Shown in pieces: positions 12,716-24,699 of a DNA stretch of 64,000 bases (the first letter of the stretch is position 1; each line of letters starts with the position of its first letter). The notes below the pieces were generated by a model. That model saw nothing but the letters and a program-made list of their open reading frames with translations. It ran no database searches and was not told where the DNA came from. Both the position numbers and the translations under genes were made by a program. This DNA comes from Eucalyptus grandis (Eukaryota > Streptophyta > Magnoliopsida > Myrtales > Myrtaceae): assembly GCF_016545825.1 (NCBI RefSeq), contig NC_052619.1, positions 52,750,933-52,814,932 of the forward strand, read 5' to 3'.

Positions 12716-15656
12716 GTACTTCCTTTGACTAAATATCCATCACTTTGGGTAGAAATAGAAATATTGCTTGTTTGCAGTTATATATTGCTCTGGTAATGTT
12801 TTCTCAATCGTTCCTGTTGCTGGATGTATATATGCTGCATTGAACTATCTCAAAATTGGAGATTGAATGCACTAGCTGCAGATCTGTCTCCTATGTGGAC
12901 CGCTAAGGTTGCCATGTTAGTTTAAACCGATTCCGCTGAGAAGCAAGACAAGCTCGGTACTCACGTCTCGAGCAACATGCATCTGAAGTTCTCTTGCGAA
13001 GGTCCCCGAACCATGAAAAGATCTGCTCCTTCTTGATTTGAATGTTGTCACTTCTGTACTTTCGGATAATGACTCTTGTCTTTCCCCAAAAAATCTGAGT
13101 GTATAAGAGACGATAGGTGCATCGTCAGCAATTGAATTCTGAGAACAACCTCGGATGACTAGTTTTTGCAGAGAGGATTCTTGTGGCTCACGCATTTTAG
13201 ATTGGACCAAATGGGCAGTTAAGAGAGACAATTGATAAGGTGGTCCTTTCAATTTCAATCTGATTTGGCAGCCTATTTTGTTATATTTCTGACAGAATTT
13301 CGCTGTCCAAAATTAAGAGAGTGAATTTAATGCCGACTCATTTGATGTTGACATACAGCGACCGCCATTGCTTCCTGATTTAATCGGATCGAACTGTCCA
13401 ATCGTGGTGCCAAAGTGCAAAACATAAATTACATCCCCTTTTACATCATGAAAGATAACGAAAAACCTGAATTGCCAGAAATGGCTTTGGTACCCACATG
13501 CGTAGGTGGGTGCGTGGGTGCGTGCATTTTGTGCATATAAGGCGTAAAAGAGGTGACAAATGCAATCCTCTAGAATGAAAACATGTGCATTAATCATGTG
13601 CAAGTTTTAACAATGAATTGACATGATTGTAATAGATATGAGACTTTTTTGGTAATTTTTCCATATTTTCACTCAAAAATTTAGGATTACAATGGGAATG
13701 TATAGGACTAAATTTGAATTTATACAATAAGCTTTGACTGAATTTGCGATTCTCCCAACTCAACACCTACACTTATAATAAGTTTTTTTCTTCCTTTTAA
13801 TCATTCTCCCCCTCTTCTGTCTCCTCTCCTCATCTGTATAAAATGGGGAATGAGGGGTGGCTTAGGTAGCGAAAGGGAAACCGTCCTCCCAATGACCTTC
13901 CTGGAGAAAGTTGACTCAAATTCAAATCACAGGGGAAGAAAACAAACCTCTTCCCACTTTGAATCACCACACTGAGCGTTGATTTTAGCTCCTTAAAATC
14001 CTCCTACACATCCAACCCCTCAGGATCCTAGCATCAAGAGACAATCCTTCCAGATTATAAGCGAGAGTAGAAGTCACATCCTATGATTTCCAATCTTTCA
14101 CGAGACATACAAATGGATTTGCATATCGTTAATATGAGAAAAAAGCTATCCTATACACTTGCATTTAGTTGATAAAAAGGTTGATCAATTTATAGATGAC
14201 ATGCAGCAACTTGATTTCCATTCACATATAAATAACATGTAGCCCATCCTAGGTTTTGTCAAAGCCCCAATACATGTATTAGATACTATGCCATCTCAAT
14301 CCGAAAAAGCAGAAGGGACATATTGATGTTTTCCGATCATCACACCCTAAGAAAAGACGACATATTTTTTACTCCAGCAGGTGAGACATTCTTCCGACGG
14401 TAGTCTCGGAAGATGAATCTTGCTTCTAATCTCCATAATCTGGCAACAATGATGGTGATTTCACTAGACTGGTGAGGACTACTTTTATCTTCCTCTCCTC
14501 TACGCACTCACCACTTCCTTTATCAAACAAAAAAATCTAAAAGAAATTTCTCAAGTTACTTGACCCGAAAGATTATGGAACATATATTAGTAAAACTTGT
14601 CATGTCAACAGTGATGTCCTCTTCACCTCTATCACGAACTTGTCTCTGCGCTGTGCTTACATGGTAACTGCATCAAATAGAAGATAGGATGAAAAGCTAC
14701 TCCAATTCTTTTGAAATATCAGGACATAGCTTCTAAGGCCTATCATGGTTTCCCTTTATCTAAGGTATATTAGACTACTATGGCGGGCATTCAAAATCTT
14801 ATTCAAAGATGATCCTTGCTGCAATGCAACTGACTCCACCTTAAGCAGTTCGTACCCCAGCAATAATATAGTCCAATTCACATGTCATGGCAAAGAAATT
14901 GCAGAAGAATCTTTTAGCCGATTCAAGTACCATGGGCATGTTTCTCCTCACAAGTATGTTAGGGGCTCTAATAAGTATGTGAACATAATATTTTTTGGAC
15001 TTGAGCTACACGATTTTGAATCAGATGCTCCATTTGGCCACACACAGTATTTCCGACATTTGGCCGCACACAGTATTTCTTCAGAGACGTAGACTTAACC
15101 CAAAATGCTTTGGATCTCCAGTATAGAGTTCATAATGTCTCTCCCCAGTAAAGAGCTTTAAATGCACTGGTGTCCTACTCTGAAAATTAAATTACATCCA
15201 GAGATACCAGATTGAAAGGAAATTGTTCACCTGCCATAACCTAAAAAAAGTAAAGCATGATCATGGTGAAAGAAAAGGTCCAAAAAATCCTCCCCTTGAA
15301 AGCAACATATCGATCGGTCTTGTTGCCTAACAGAATCGAGCATGAGCTTTGTTTACCCAACTCAACTACACAGACACGGAGAAGAGGCTTCAGATATAAG
15401 AACTTAACAGGGTACATCACACGAGCAGGATGTGATGAAATGTACCATCGTACATTTTCTTTGAAGATATAATGCAGTAATGCAATCTCGATGGATATTA
15501 CAAAGAACTTACAAGAGAAGACGACTCCTAGTAACTACAGGGTACAATGGAAATGAACATTCAAAGCCCAAGATTAATCCTGGGAAAAATGGAAAAGTAT
15601 GGAACAACAAACTTTGATTTGCATCACATGAAGAAAGAACCACGTGATAAGTGAAT
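12716..15656. other. Block A spacer, no gene recognised
   Basis: The stretch pairs with 55147-57956 in block B. Short ORFs such as 14745-15092 (plus) are not preserved as clean reading frames in the other copy and show no motif. A TATAAAAT-like string near 13837 is present in both copies but has no gene beside it. The lower part before 15657 is probably 3' untranslated sequence of the kinase remnant. Confidence 0.5.
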
Positions 15657-15916
15657 TCAAGCATCCTGTGGAATTCTATTGGCACTGGTAGCTTCTACTG
15701 ATTCCTGTTCTGCCACAATTATAGTCCTGGAAGGCCGCTCGTTAGGAGTCATTTGGAGGCATTGTAAAGCAATCTGTGCTATTTGGAATGCAGAATCTAT
15801 ATATGTAAGGTATAGGGATGGTATAAATTTGGTTCCCATTTCCTGCAGGTCGCAACATCGTGAGCGACCAACTTCTTCTAAAATATCCAATGTTTCTTTT
15901 TCGGTAATTGGAGCAT
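15657..15916 (-). pseudogene. Protein kinase C-terminal exon, copy A
   Basis: After a TTTCTGCAG acceptor the minus strand encodes about 86 residues ending in IPQDA and a stop. The segment SAFQIAQIALQCLQMTPNER followed by PS is the C-terminal lobe (subdomain XI) of plant receptor-like or cytoplasmic kinases, including the conserved Arg of the NERPS motif. No ATP-binding loop, HRD or DFG exon is present upstream. The next upstream coding DNA on the same strand belongs to a DUF2439-like gene. It is therefore an isolated kinase tail, probably a pseudogene fragment, repeated at 57957 in block B. Confidence 0.6.
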
Positions 15917-16445
15917 CTGCAGAAAATGAAAAGTTATGTGGGCAATGCAACTGTACATTCCATGCCAAAGGATTTAAGTAGCTAAAAGGAAAACACACCT
16001 TGTATTTCATAGAGGGGATTATAGTGAACCTCACACCAGAAACTCAACCAAAACTCTGCATCAATTGAAAGTAAGGTTAACAAAAGGAAAAACTCAAAAA
16101 ACATAGAGTTTCAAAAGACCAGTTGCACACTGAACAAAAGCAACATTAGATCAATTGCAAATGTTTACACCTAGGTTTAAAATCAATCAAATATATATTG
16201 AGCCGTACCCAAGCAGCTGTTCTAAGCAAGCAAAAGAACAAATATTTAATTTCCCAGATGAACAACAAGCAAAGCATCACAAAGGAGGGTCTGTGCATAT
16301 ATGTATATGAGCAACACTCTTTTTTCCAAGACAAACGAGAAGTAAAATATCAACTTCACATTCATCACATTGCACCGACTGATCATTTGACCCAACAAAA
16401 CAACTATGAAGAAGACTAGCAAGCAATACCCTAGGCAGAGGGAAC

Positions 16446-17079
16446 TTATAAATCCAATGGCCCAACAATAATCAAGCTATCAATATAAGTATCATCAAGA
16501 AGTTTTAGACCTCCTTCAGGCTCTCCAACATCAACCAAATAAGCATTGAACATCAATGACTCACCAGAACAAATAACTTCATCATTCTTCAAAATTCTGC
16601 ATTCCAACAGCTGCTCGCTATCATCATAGGGCATTACCTATCATATATCTGACCATCAATCACAGCATGGACTAATCTACTTCAAACAAGCTCAATCACG
16701 GAAAGCATTACAACCAAAAGCACATAACAGAACAATATCTGATGATAGAAAAAATGAAACCCTAGGCAGCATCAAGATGCTGCCATTAAGTTCAATCGAG
16801 CAAACTAAATATGGGGGAAAACAGTAATAAATCGATAGCTAGCAATTTTGGCACAGATTAGCCAATCAAACCGAATCATGTCCAAGCCCAATCAAAGGCA
16901 ACTAAATTGCCGACCGGGTTGAGCTGGACATCACTGGCAAATATTAGTAGTGAAAGCGAAGGTACCTTGCCAGTGGGGGTGCGGAGTGAGAGGAAGCCGT
17001 CACAATAGACCTTGCGCTTCAGCTTCTGCTTCAGGTGCTTCGTGAAGGTGACATTCCAGCAACGCAGACTCAAGCACAT
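16446..17079 (-). pseudogene. DUF2439/ZGRF1-like N-terminal fragment, copy A
   Basis: Two minus-strand exons join in frame: 17079-16966 (ATG, CWNVTFTKHLKQK, KVYCDGFLSL) and 16637-16446 (MPYDDSEQLLECRILKNDEV, then FNAYLVDVGEPEG). The donor is CAAG/GTACC and the acceptor GATAG/GTAATG. These are the hallmarks of the DUF2439 domain at the N-terminus of ZGRF1-like proteins, known in other eukaryotes for roles in genome maintenance. The frame stops shortly after the domain at 16446. No helicase or other C-terminal domain follows, only the unrelated kinase tail. It is a truncated gene copy. The domain call rests on remembered motif wording. Confidence 0.6.
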
Positions 17080-17217
17080 AACTCATTTCATCAAACAACA
17101 AAATCAAAATTGCACATGATCACCAAACACTGGACAGGCAAAACTTAGATGGTTCACACTCACACGAAGCATAATTCAGCAAACTAATTACAAACACGAT
17201 CCAAAAGTAGTTCAGGA

Positions 17218-17841
17218 TTGAAAAAGAAAACAAGAGCACAACACCGATCCGCTCCTAGAACCTGCATTGCCAGCTCAAAATGCAGGCTTTCAGTCTATCA
17301 CAGAGCTGAAAGCTCTGACGTATTCATCCGTGGGATTTTGCTGAGTCTGGATGTTCTGTATAAGGGCAACAAGGATGGTGATGCCAGACTTCTGTCCCTC
17401 AAGATTCCATTTGATGCGATGTTCATTTTCCTAATCAAAACTCCAGAGTTAGAGCTTAAGCTGGCAGACTTGAAATCCATATCCTTGGTGCAATTTCTCC
17501 CTCTTTACCCAACCTTGATTGAGGATGAGGACCACAATACCAATGTGTGCGCAGAAGCTCTCCCTGATGCTCATAGAGTTCAACTTGACTAAAATTTCTG
17601 AGATTCTACACCCAAAGACAGTCAACCACTGCTTCAAATTTTCACTTGGTGATCTGTCCTGTGCAAATGTGAACGATGTTGAGCTGCGCGTGGCTCTGGC
17701 ATCGGCTCTGGATATGGATCCCAAGTTGCTTTCTTAGCTGAAAGTAGCATGCCGGATTGGAAATCTTTCGGAGTTTGTACATGGGAAGAATTTGGAAGAT
17801 TTTCTCAAATTGATGCTTGGCTTGTGCAAAGCTCTTCTTTT
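17218..17841 (+). pseudogene. Unrecognised broken ORF, copy A
   Basis: Two overlapping plus-strand frames are open: 17218-17592 (with GILLSLDVLYKGNKDGD and IPFDAMFIFLIKTPELELKL) and 17519-17737 (with CFKFSLGDLSCANVNDVELR). The second continues past a TAG at 17735-17737 to a TGA near 17841. In block B the same position is CAA and the frame runs on, so the TAG is private to copy A. The two frames together suggest one ancestral coding exon with a frameshift. Leucine-rich helical composition would fit an ARM/HEAT-type protein, but I do not recognise it. Confidence 0.4.
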
Positions 17842-18967
17842 ATGATCACCAGGTTCTACAAAAGTTTTCACGTACATGGAAGAGCCAACACTACCTAATG
17901 AAAGTTCTTCTGAGGTGGCAAGTAGCATATGACACATAACTGACTTCGGTGGCTGTGCCAGTGTTTTCCTGGAATTGAGTGGGTCTCATGACAGAAACAA
18001 TGTTGATATTGCTTCTGAATGCACAGTTCAATTACTGAAGGCAGCATTGAGGGAAGGTGCTCTCTTTTTCTTACCGATCTTTTGTAAGTGAGTGCAATTC
18101 TCGAGTCTCGGCAAGACGGCCTCCTTCTCTACTGGTACAGCAAATGCTGCATTCTCTTAGTTACAACTGTAGGCGATGTTTGCTGCACAGAATGATCTTT
18201 GTCAGTGTGCCCGTCAAAGATTGTTAAGATTGAAGGCATCGTTGCTGAGATAAGATATTCCGATGCTGCTGCTTTAGCCAGTGCTTGCCACACTGGTAAT
18301 CTCGGAACTGCGGTGGCTCCCTCATTTATGACTTCTCCATAACATTTGCAAATCCCACTAAGAAGCACACCTTTCCTGAGAAATAAACTGAACTTAAGCA
18401 TAGCAATAGAGTGTCTGCCTACTTCCAAGTCGCAATAATGAGTTGATTGTGCTGTAAAGTCCCAGGATGAGAACAATAGTCATATGACCTTCCAGCAAAC
18501 ATTCCATCTATTTGTTTACAGCATAGCAAAGTTATCTCCAATGCAAAGCGAGGTTATCAATTTCAAAATATATGAAGCAGGAAATCGACAAGGATCTCTA
18601 ATAGCTTGGTACATATCAAATAAAAACGATGCAATCGACATGCATATCTCTAGGAGAAATCATCCTAAGTAAATGTAGCTAAAAAAGCCAAACCAAACTA
18701 GGAAAAGAACAGAAATACTTGTACATAATTAAGAGCCCTCCGGCTGTTCAGAGGTACCGTAATTTCAATGCTTCATCAGATTTTCAGAAAAGAATCCGCT
18801 AAAAGGTCATTAAAAAGTGCATGCAAAACTTCTCTGTTCATATTTGCAAAAGAATTTGATTGCCAAAAAAAGGAAAACATCGGTACTTACCTCAATTTGT
18901 TTAAGGTTTGAACACAAGGGAACAATTTGTGGTCGCGCATCAAAAAGCTTCCAAGTGCAATGTGCAC
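17842..18967. other. Spacer between broken ORF and TNL gene, block A
   Basis: Plus-strand reading of 17842-18350 still looks faintly coding (for example SASVFLELSGSHDRNN in the block B copy) but is full of stops in both copies. It is probably the decayed remainder of the same unknown gene. From about 18480 to 18967 the DNA is AT-rich and likely includes the 3' untranslated region of the TIR-NB-LRR gene. Confidence 0.4.
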
Positions 18968-21900
18968 TTATTTATCGTCTTCTCCCACAAATTCGATTGA
19001 CTTCTCCGAGCAAAGCCGAGAAATTTCCTCCACTGCTAATTTCCCACAACGTTCTATTGTAACCTCTCGCAGTCCCTTCAAGCTTGATAGATCAGGCAAC
19101 TTCTGTAAAGATTCACAGCATTGAATCCACAATGTTTCCAAAGATTGGGGTAGTTCGCCTTGAATCTCAACCAGATTATAACAATCTCTTACTGTAAGAA
19201 TTGTTAGTCCATTCCAATTGCATAGATCAGGGATTTGCATATATTTAAAGCCATAAAGCTGCAACCGATGTCCACCTGTATATTCAAGCATCTGATTGCG
19301 AATATGCATATAAACATCTGTCTTACCCATTAAGCTGAACAGATCGGGGAACTCCTGTAATGAATCGCAGGAATAAATTGTAAGTTTATCCAAAAACCGC
19401 GGTAGTTCTCCTTGAATCTCAACTAGATTACCACAATCGGATACTTGAATACGCCTTAGCTTGTTTAAGTTTTTTAGATCAGGTAACATCGCCAGCTGTC
19501 CGAGGTCACCAAGGTCCAAATATCGTAGGTTCTCCAAACAACCAAGGCCTTCAATCGCGGCAACTGCAGAATACAAAATCGAGAGAGACGATAATTTCCT
19601 CAAATTCGATACATCCATCGAGCAAAGTGAGTCGCAACCAAAGAGAAGTAAGGAGGATAAATTTGAGGGAAGTGTCGGGAGGCGACGCGGATGAGGAGGG
19701 AGGCTGAGGTCTATTGATGAGGTAGTCTCCCTGAAGCGCAGTTTCAGAGATCCCAATTTGGTTAAGTTCCCAATCCACGGTGGTATCGGTTCTTCCATAA
19801 GCCCATCAGATTTCCCATCACCATTAGGTGGGCCAAAGCCCAGATGCAATACCTTTAAGTTAGCGAGATTTGAGAGATTCGGAAACGTGTCCACCCCCAA
19901 CTCCTCCAATTCTAATTCGATGAGATTTTCAGGAAGCCTTGGTAGGGCGTGTATTCTCACCCCTCTCAATCTCAAGATCCTCAAGGATTTATTCTCATAG
20001 ATGCAATCACCAATTTCCACGTGTAAACGCTCGTTAGGACGATCCTTGCGGACGATTTCTATTTTTTCAAGCTTCTCCATCGTCCTAAAGGCATTGTGTA
20101 TTTTGCTTATGTTACTAAACTGCATCTCCACTACCTTCAAATTCTTCAACTTTTTGATGGAAATGGGTAGTTCTTTGATGCTCGTGTAACTTATGTTCAA
20201 CTCAATCAACGATTCCAAATTCCCAATTGTCTCTGGAAGGCTCCTCAAACTCAAGCATCTTCTTAGAGATAGGTATTCGAGGCTTGCAAGATCTCTACCC
20301 AGCTCATCCGGCAGCCTCTGAAGATTCAGACAATTGCTTATATCTAAGAAAACTAAGCATTTCAAATGATAAATTGATTTATCAATTTTTATTAATGATT
20401 CACAGCCTGATAAGATCAAACGTTCTAAATTTGAATGAGAAGAGAAGTTGGGGGTTCTCTTCAAGCATTGGCAATGGGCTAGATCTAGAACTTTCAAATT
20501 CTTCATCGCCTGTAAAAGAAAAATCTTGCAAAGTTTACTTTTGAATCTAATAAGACAAAAGAATACGTGTTGTCTAGCATATAACATACCTTCATGTGGT
20601 TCCACCCCTTCCAATCATGTGTAATTTCACTCCAAGATAGATCAAGGATAATCAAATTCTCCATGGAGAAATTTGCAATCTTAAATGTTGGGCAAGTATT
20701 ATGCCAAGAAAGCCATCGTAATTGTGGAAGGAGATTTGAATTCCTTCGGAAAATATTAGTTGGAAGAGCATATGATGGCCATTTGAGCCAAAAAAGCTTC
20801 CTTTTTGCACGAAAATTTTCCTTCAAGTCGTCTACTTCAAGGAACGTTAGATTTGGCAGGCTCTTAAAGTCCTTATAGGTAAAATGGTGTTGATCATCAA
20901 ACTTGAGATGAAGAGCTTCAACTTCTTTTTTTTCCTGCCCAAGGAAAATTTTTAAACAAAAAAGTTGAAAGGAAACACATTTACTCAAGTTCACTATTTT
21001 AAGGGGTTGAGTTGAGTACTATCATTCCTTTAAATCTAAAAGAGCAAAAATATTAGTTGAGTAGGTGACGATGGTGCTAGAGAACAAAAAAAGTAATTGC
21101 TTTTTTTTTGTTTTTTAAAGAGTATGTCCATAAGTAAGTTGGAGATGTGTTGCATGAGGCATTTTACCTTATGTCTCCTTAGCAGATCCAATCCTTCCTT
21201 GGGATTCCACACCCAACGTTGCTTCTCTATTTTCATCTCACTTTTTTGACGAATTATTTCTCTTCCGAGATCTCTGAGTTGATCATGCATCCACAATTTA
21301 TTACGTTTTCTAATCTTTATCAAAGACATGTTTTGCAAAACTTCCAAGGCTACTTCTGAAAAAAGTTCAGATGCATCCCAGAAATTAACCACAATGTCTT
21401 TGTGATATCCAATGAATCGACAAGCTATATCAAGGAATATATGCTGTTGTCGATTATCTAATGCATCATAACTTACTTTCAGCTTACTCTGAACTTCATC
21501 ATGAGGAACACTTTCTAGCTTCTTCAATGTGGCATCCCACATTTTCTTATTTTTGCCGGATAAAAGTGAACCTATGACCTCAAGGGCTAATGGAAGACCT
21601 CCAGCAATGTGTACTGCCCTTTTGGATCGGTTGATATACTGTTTTGTAGGAGAATCTCTTCTAAAGGCATGCTTGCTAAAAAGTTGAAGAGATAGAGTGG
21701 CATCCAAGCCCGTAAGCTCATACCTCTAGTCCACTTCTGGGATGTGGATAACATCTTTCCTTCTTGTAGTAATAATAACTTTGCTCCCTTTACCAAACCA
21801 ATCATGCTTACCTACAAGTGCATCCATATGATCCTTTTCTCCCACATCATCGAGAAGAAGCAGGACTTTTTTATTAGACAACCTTTTTTTAATGATCTCA

Positions 21901-23218
21901 ATCCCTTCATCGATGTTTTTTATATCCGTCCATTTCATCTTAAGGATGTTAGAGATGAGCTGTTGTTGCAAGTAATAAATGCCCTTGAGCTTTGACGTTT
22001 CACGGATGTTGGAAAGGAAGCAACAATTGTTGTACTTGTTGGAAAGCTCATTATAGATTAATTTTGCAATCGTTGTCTTTCCAACGCCACCCATCCCATG
22101 AATTCCCACAATCCGCGTTTCACTTGTGTGAGCACCTATCTTTTCCATGATTTTATCCACATGGTGGTCCACACTAACCAAGTTGTTCGATACCACCAAA
22201 TAAGCCTTCTTCAACTCATTGAAAACCTTATGGGTAACTGTTTTTGCGATCTCACCTTCTTCCCTAGTGTTTGTTGGAGGTCAAATGGCAATGAGTTAGA
22301 AAATTGTACTAAACCAAACTATGTTCTCACAAGACCAAAGTGAAAACTAAAGACCTATTTGAAATGCTTTCTACAAGGATTTACTCTATTGTAAATGAAT
22401 TAGCATTGGCCCATATGGTTAATGAATGACCTTAAGTAAAAAAGAAAAAAAAGAAAGAAAGTTCTTTGGAATGAAATAGGATAAAATTGGGATTGTACCA
22501 CTATTTCGTGTGATTTCTGCAGTATAATTTCAATAGCATAAAATTCAATTTCAACAAGGCTAACACAAATCTAGAAAAGAAACCAATTGAACCACATTAA
22601 AAGTTTTAATGGTACAAGGCACATCAAATGGAATGATAGAGGTAGTCACCTGTTGGTCTTGTTGTGCAAATCCCACCCGTTTATTGTCCCAACTGCACTC
22701 AGAGCAGCCTTCCACTGATGCATAGTCTCTTTGTCATATCGATTCTTATTTTCATGTGAAAGAAAGGCTTCTCCATAACCCCTAGTTTGGTGTCGAACCT
22801 CTGAAGGTGTCACATCATAAAAAATGGGCATAATCTTCTGTCCCCTAGTTTTTTGGCACTCAACCATCTGGACAAGCTCCTTGAGACACCATACGCTAGA
22901 AGCATAACCTTTTGAAAATATAGGTATTGAGATCTCCGATTGATTTATTGCTTGGAGAAGTTCCGGGCCAAATTCTTCCCCCTCACAAAGCTCTTTGTCA
23001 TCCTTATAAACGCGGATTCCCGCATCTATCATACTGGTGTAAAGGAAGCTGGTAAAACCTGTTCGAGTATCCTCTCCTCTGAAGCTCAAGAATACTTCAT
23101 ACGCATATCCTGATGAATTAACCATTCTTTGACCTTCTGTCACAGTGTGAGTAAAAGAAGCGCTCCCTACTATTCCATCATTTTTATAGGCATGTTGTGT
23201 TTCTACGCTCCCCTCCAT
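18968..23218 (-). CDS. TIR-NB-LRR immune receptor gene with one in-frame stop
   Basis: Intracellular receptors of this class sense pathogen effectors; the TIR domain acts as an NADase. Four exons join in phase on the minus strand: 23218-22650 (TIR), 22263-21168 (NB-ARC), 20934-20590 (linker) and 20509-18968 (LRR), about 1183 codons. The TIR has YEVFLSFRGEDTR and SSVWCLKEL with the conserved catalytic Glu. NB-ARC has P-loop GMGGVGKTT, kinase-2 LLLLDDVGE, RNBS-B KVIITTRR, GLPLAL and MHD (WMHDQLRDLG). The LRR part has many LxxLxxLxLxxC repeats and ends GEDDK. A TAG at 21728-21726, just after RNBS-B, splits the NB-ARC. I chose ATG at 23218 (MEGSVET), as the longer open frame starts at TTG. If translated normally it would give a TIR plus partial NB protein; otherwise it is a young pseudogene. 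Confidence 0.93.
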
Positions 23219-23300
23219 TGATTTACTCGATTTGATCTTCAAGAAATACTAAATAGCATATCAGCAAAAGTAGTGGCAAATAGAGATGGAAGATGTTTAG

Positions 23301-23894
23301 AAGCCTGACAAACAAATAATGGAGATCTCTATAGGTCATTAAACGTAGTATTCAGGATTAGCTAAATATGCAGAGAGTAGTGGGCCAGTGTGCTACAATT
23401 GTTCAATAAGAATGATTCATTGCAACATCACTCCAGCCTATCAAAGTTGACAATGCACATGAATATATGAGTATTAAATCTCGAGGGGCGTTTTAAAACC
23501 TTAAGGAGATTAAATCTCCTAGGGAGAACCTTAACATAGCACAGTGCAAAGTTTTCATTTTACAAAAAACAACTAGCTCTTCTCAAATGTTTAGAACATA
23601 AATTATTTCCTAGGAGTTTTAAATCGCAAAGGGAAAGCGTGAACATGTTCTCATTTGACATAACACGATGCAGAGCATCCTTTTTAAAAAAGAAAAGTTC
23701 CACACTTCTTGAATTTCTACAATAGAAATTGTTTTTCTTTAAGGTCATTTTTGCAAAAATGACTGCCACTCTCTCTAGAATGGATCAAAAAATTAACCAA
23801 AGCTATTCATGTGATGGGATAGTTGTAGTTTGTAATCTTACACGTTTCTAAAATTCTATAAACTAAAAATGGAGTTTTGTTTCATGCATGCTAG
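23301..23894. other. TNL upstream region, no gene
   Basis: AT-rich DNA upstream of the TIR-NB-LRR start. Positions 23365-23455 closely resemble 34678-34775, which suggests a dispersed copy of this upstream flank. The minus-strand ORF at 23560-23769 has no motif. Confidence 0.5.
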
Positions 23895-24695
23895 ATTTAA
23901 AGAACCAATTATAAACTTGAAGTATCATTGATAAGTAAAAATTAATCGATAACTTGTGAATCTGGGCAATTGTTAGAAAGCTATCAAAAAAATAGTTTTT
24001 TCATCCTCAAACCAAATAGCGGATTACCATTTTTTTCTTTTAGACTTTACAAATGGGTTTGTATTTTCGTTTATAGAATATGAATGCTTACATACTTTAT
24101 TCATAGTCTCAATTGATGTTCCAACTTACAAACAAAAGACCTATTTTAGCCCCTCTAAATTCAAATATGGTGTTAACACCGTTTCAAATTTATGAGTAGC
24201 AATGTTCATTTTTAAATACCGCGTGAACAAAATAATTGATTTACCATATGGAAAATACTTTTGTAACTTACAAGCAATTGTTTGCTTTTATAAGTGGGCA
24301 AGTATTTTCGGTAGTAAACTATGAGTTGTTTGCATGCTTTGTTAGAAGTCTTGGTTAAGGGTGGTAACTTACAAACAAATAACTATTTTACAAGTATAAA
24401 TCTTTACTATATTGTTAACCTTGTTTTGATATTATGAGTTGCAATTTTATTGTTAGTGACATGCTAACGAAATAATTGATTTACTTGCTTCAAATGTTCT
24501 TGCAGATCACGAATAGTCGTTTGCTTTTAAAAGTGGGTGTGTTTTTCCTCTAGTAGATTACGAGTTCCCTAAATATTTTTTACTAGTGAGTCCTAAAAAA
24601 AAAATAACCATTTCATCACCCTAAATTTTTAGTAGATTATTAACATTGTTTCGACGTCTATTTGTTAGTAACATTACCGACATTTTTTATGCAAG
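23895..24695. repeat. Degenerate tandem repeat of about 225-245 bp
   Basis: Repeated anchors are acttacaaacaaaagaccta (24123), a related form at 24367 and a more degenerate one near 24592. Each is followed by a similar series of phrases (taattgatttac, cgtttgctttt, aagtgggtgtg). Roughly three units are visible. The last is cut by the LTR element beginning at 24700. Confidence 0.6.
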
Positions 24696-24699
24696 TATA

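Larger units (their letters stand above)
7861..23300. repeat. Segmental duplication, block A
   Basis: This block is repeated in the same orientation from 46575 to the window end. Matching landmarks: 8522 with 47251, 9416 with 51566 (after a 3.4-kb insertion in B), 15657 with 57957, 16637 with 58937, and 18968 with 61264. The gene order is identical, introns are retained, and sequence agreement is high with scattered substitutions and small indels. Retained introns and intergenic DNA show duplication at DNA level rather than through RNA. Confidence 0.92.

Noticed and set aside
13837..13850. TATAAAAT string as a promoter
   Set aside because: No gene or transcript evidence follows it in either block.
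19461..20878. Plus-strand ORFs across the TNL
   Set aside because: They are antisense shadows of the LRR and linker exons.
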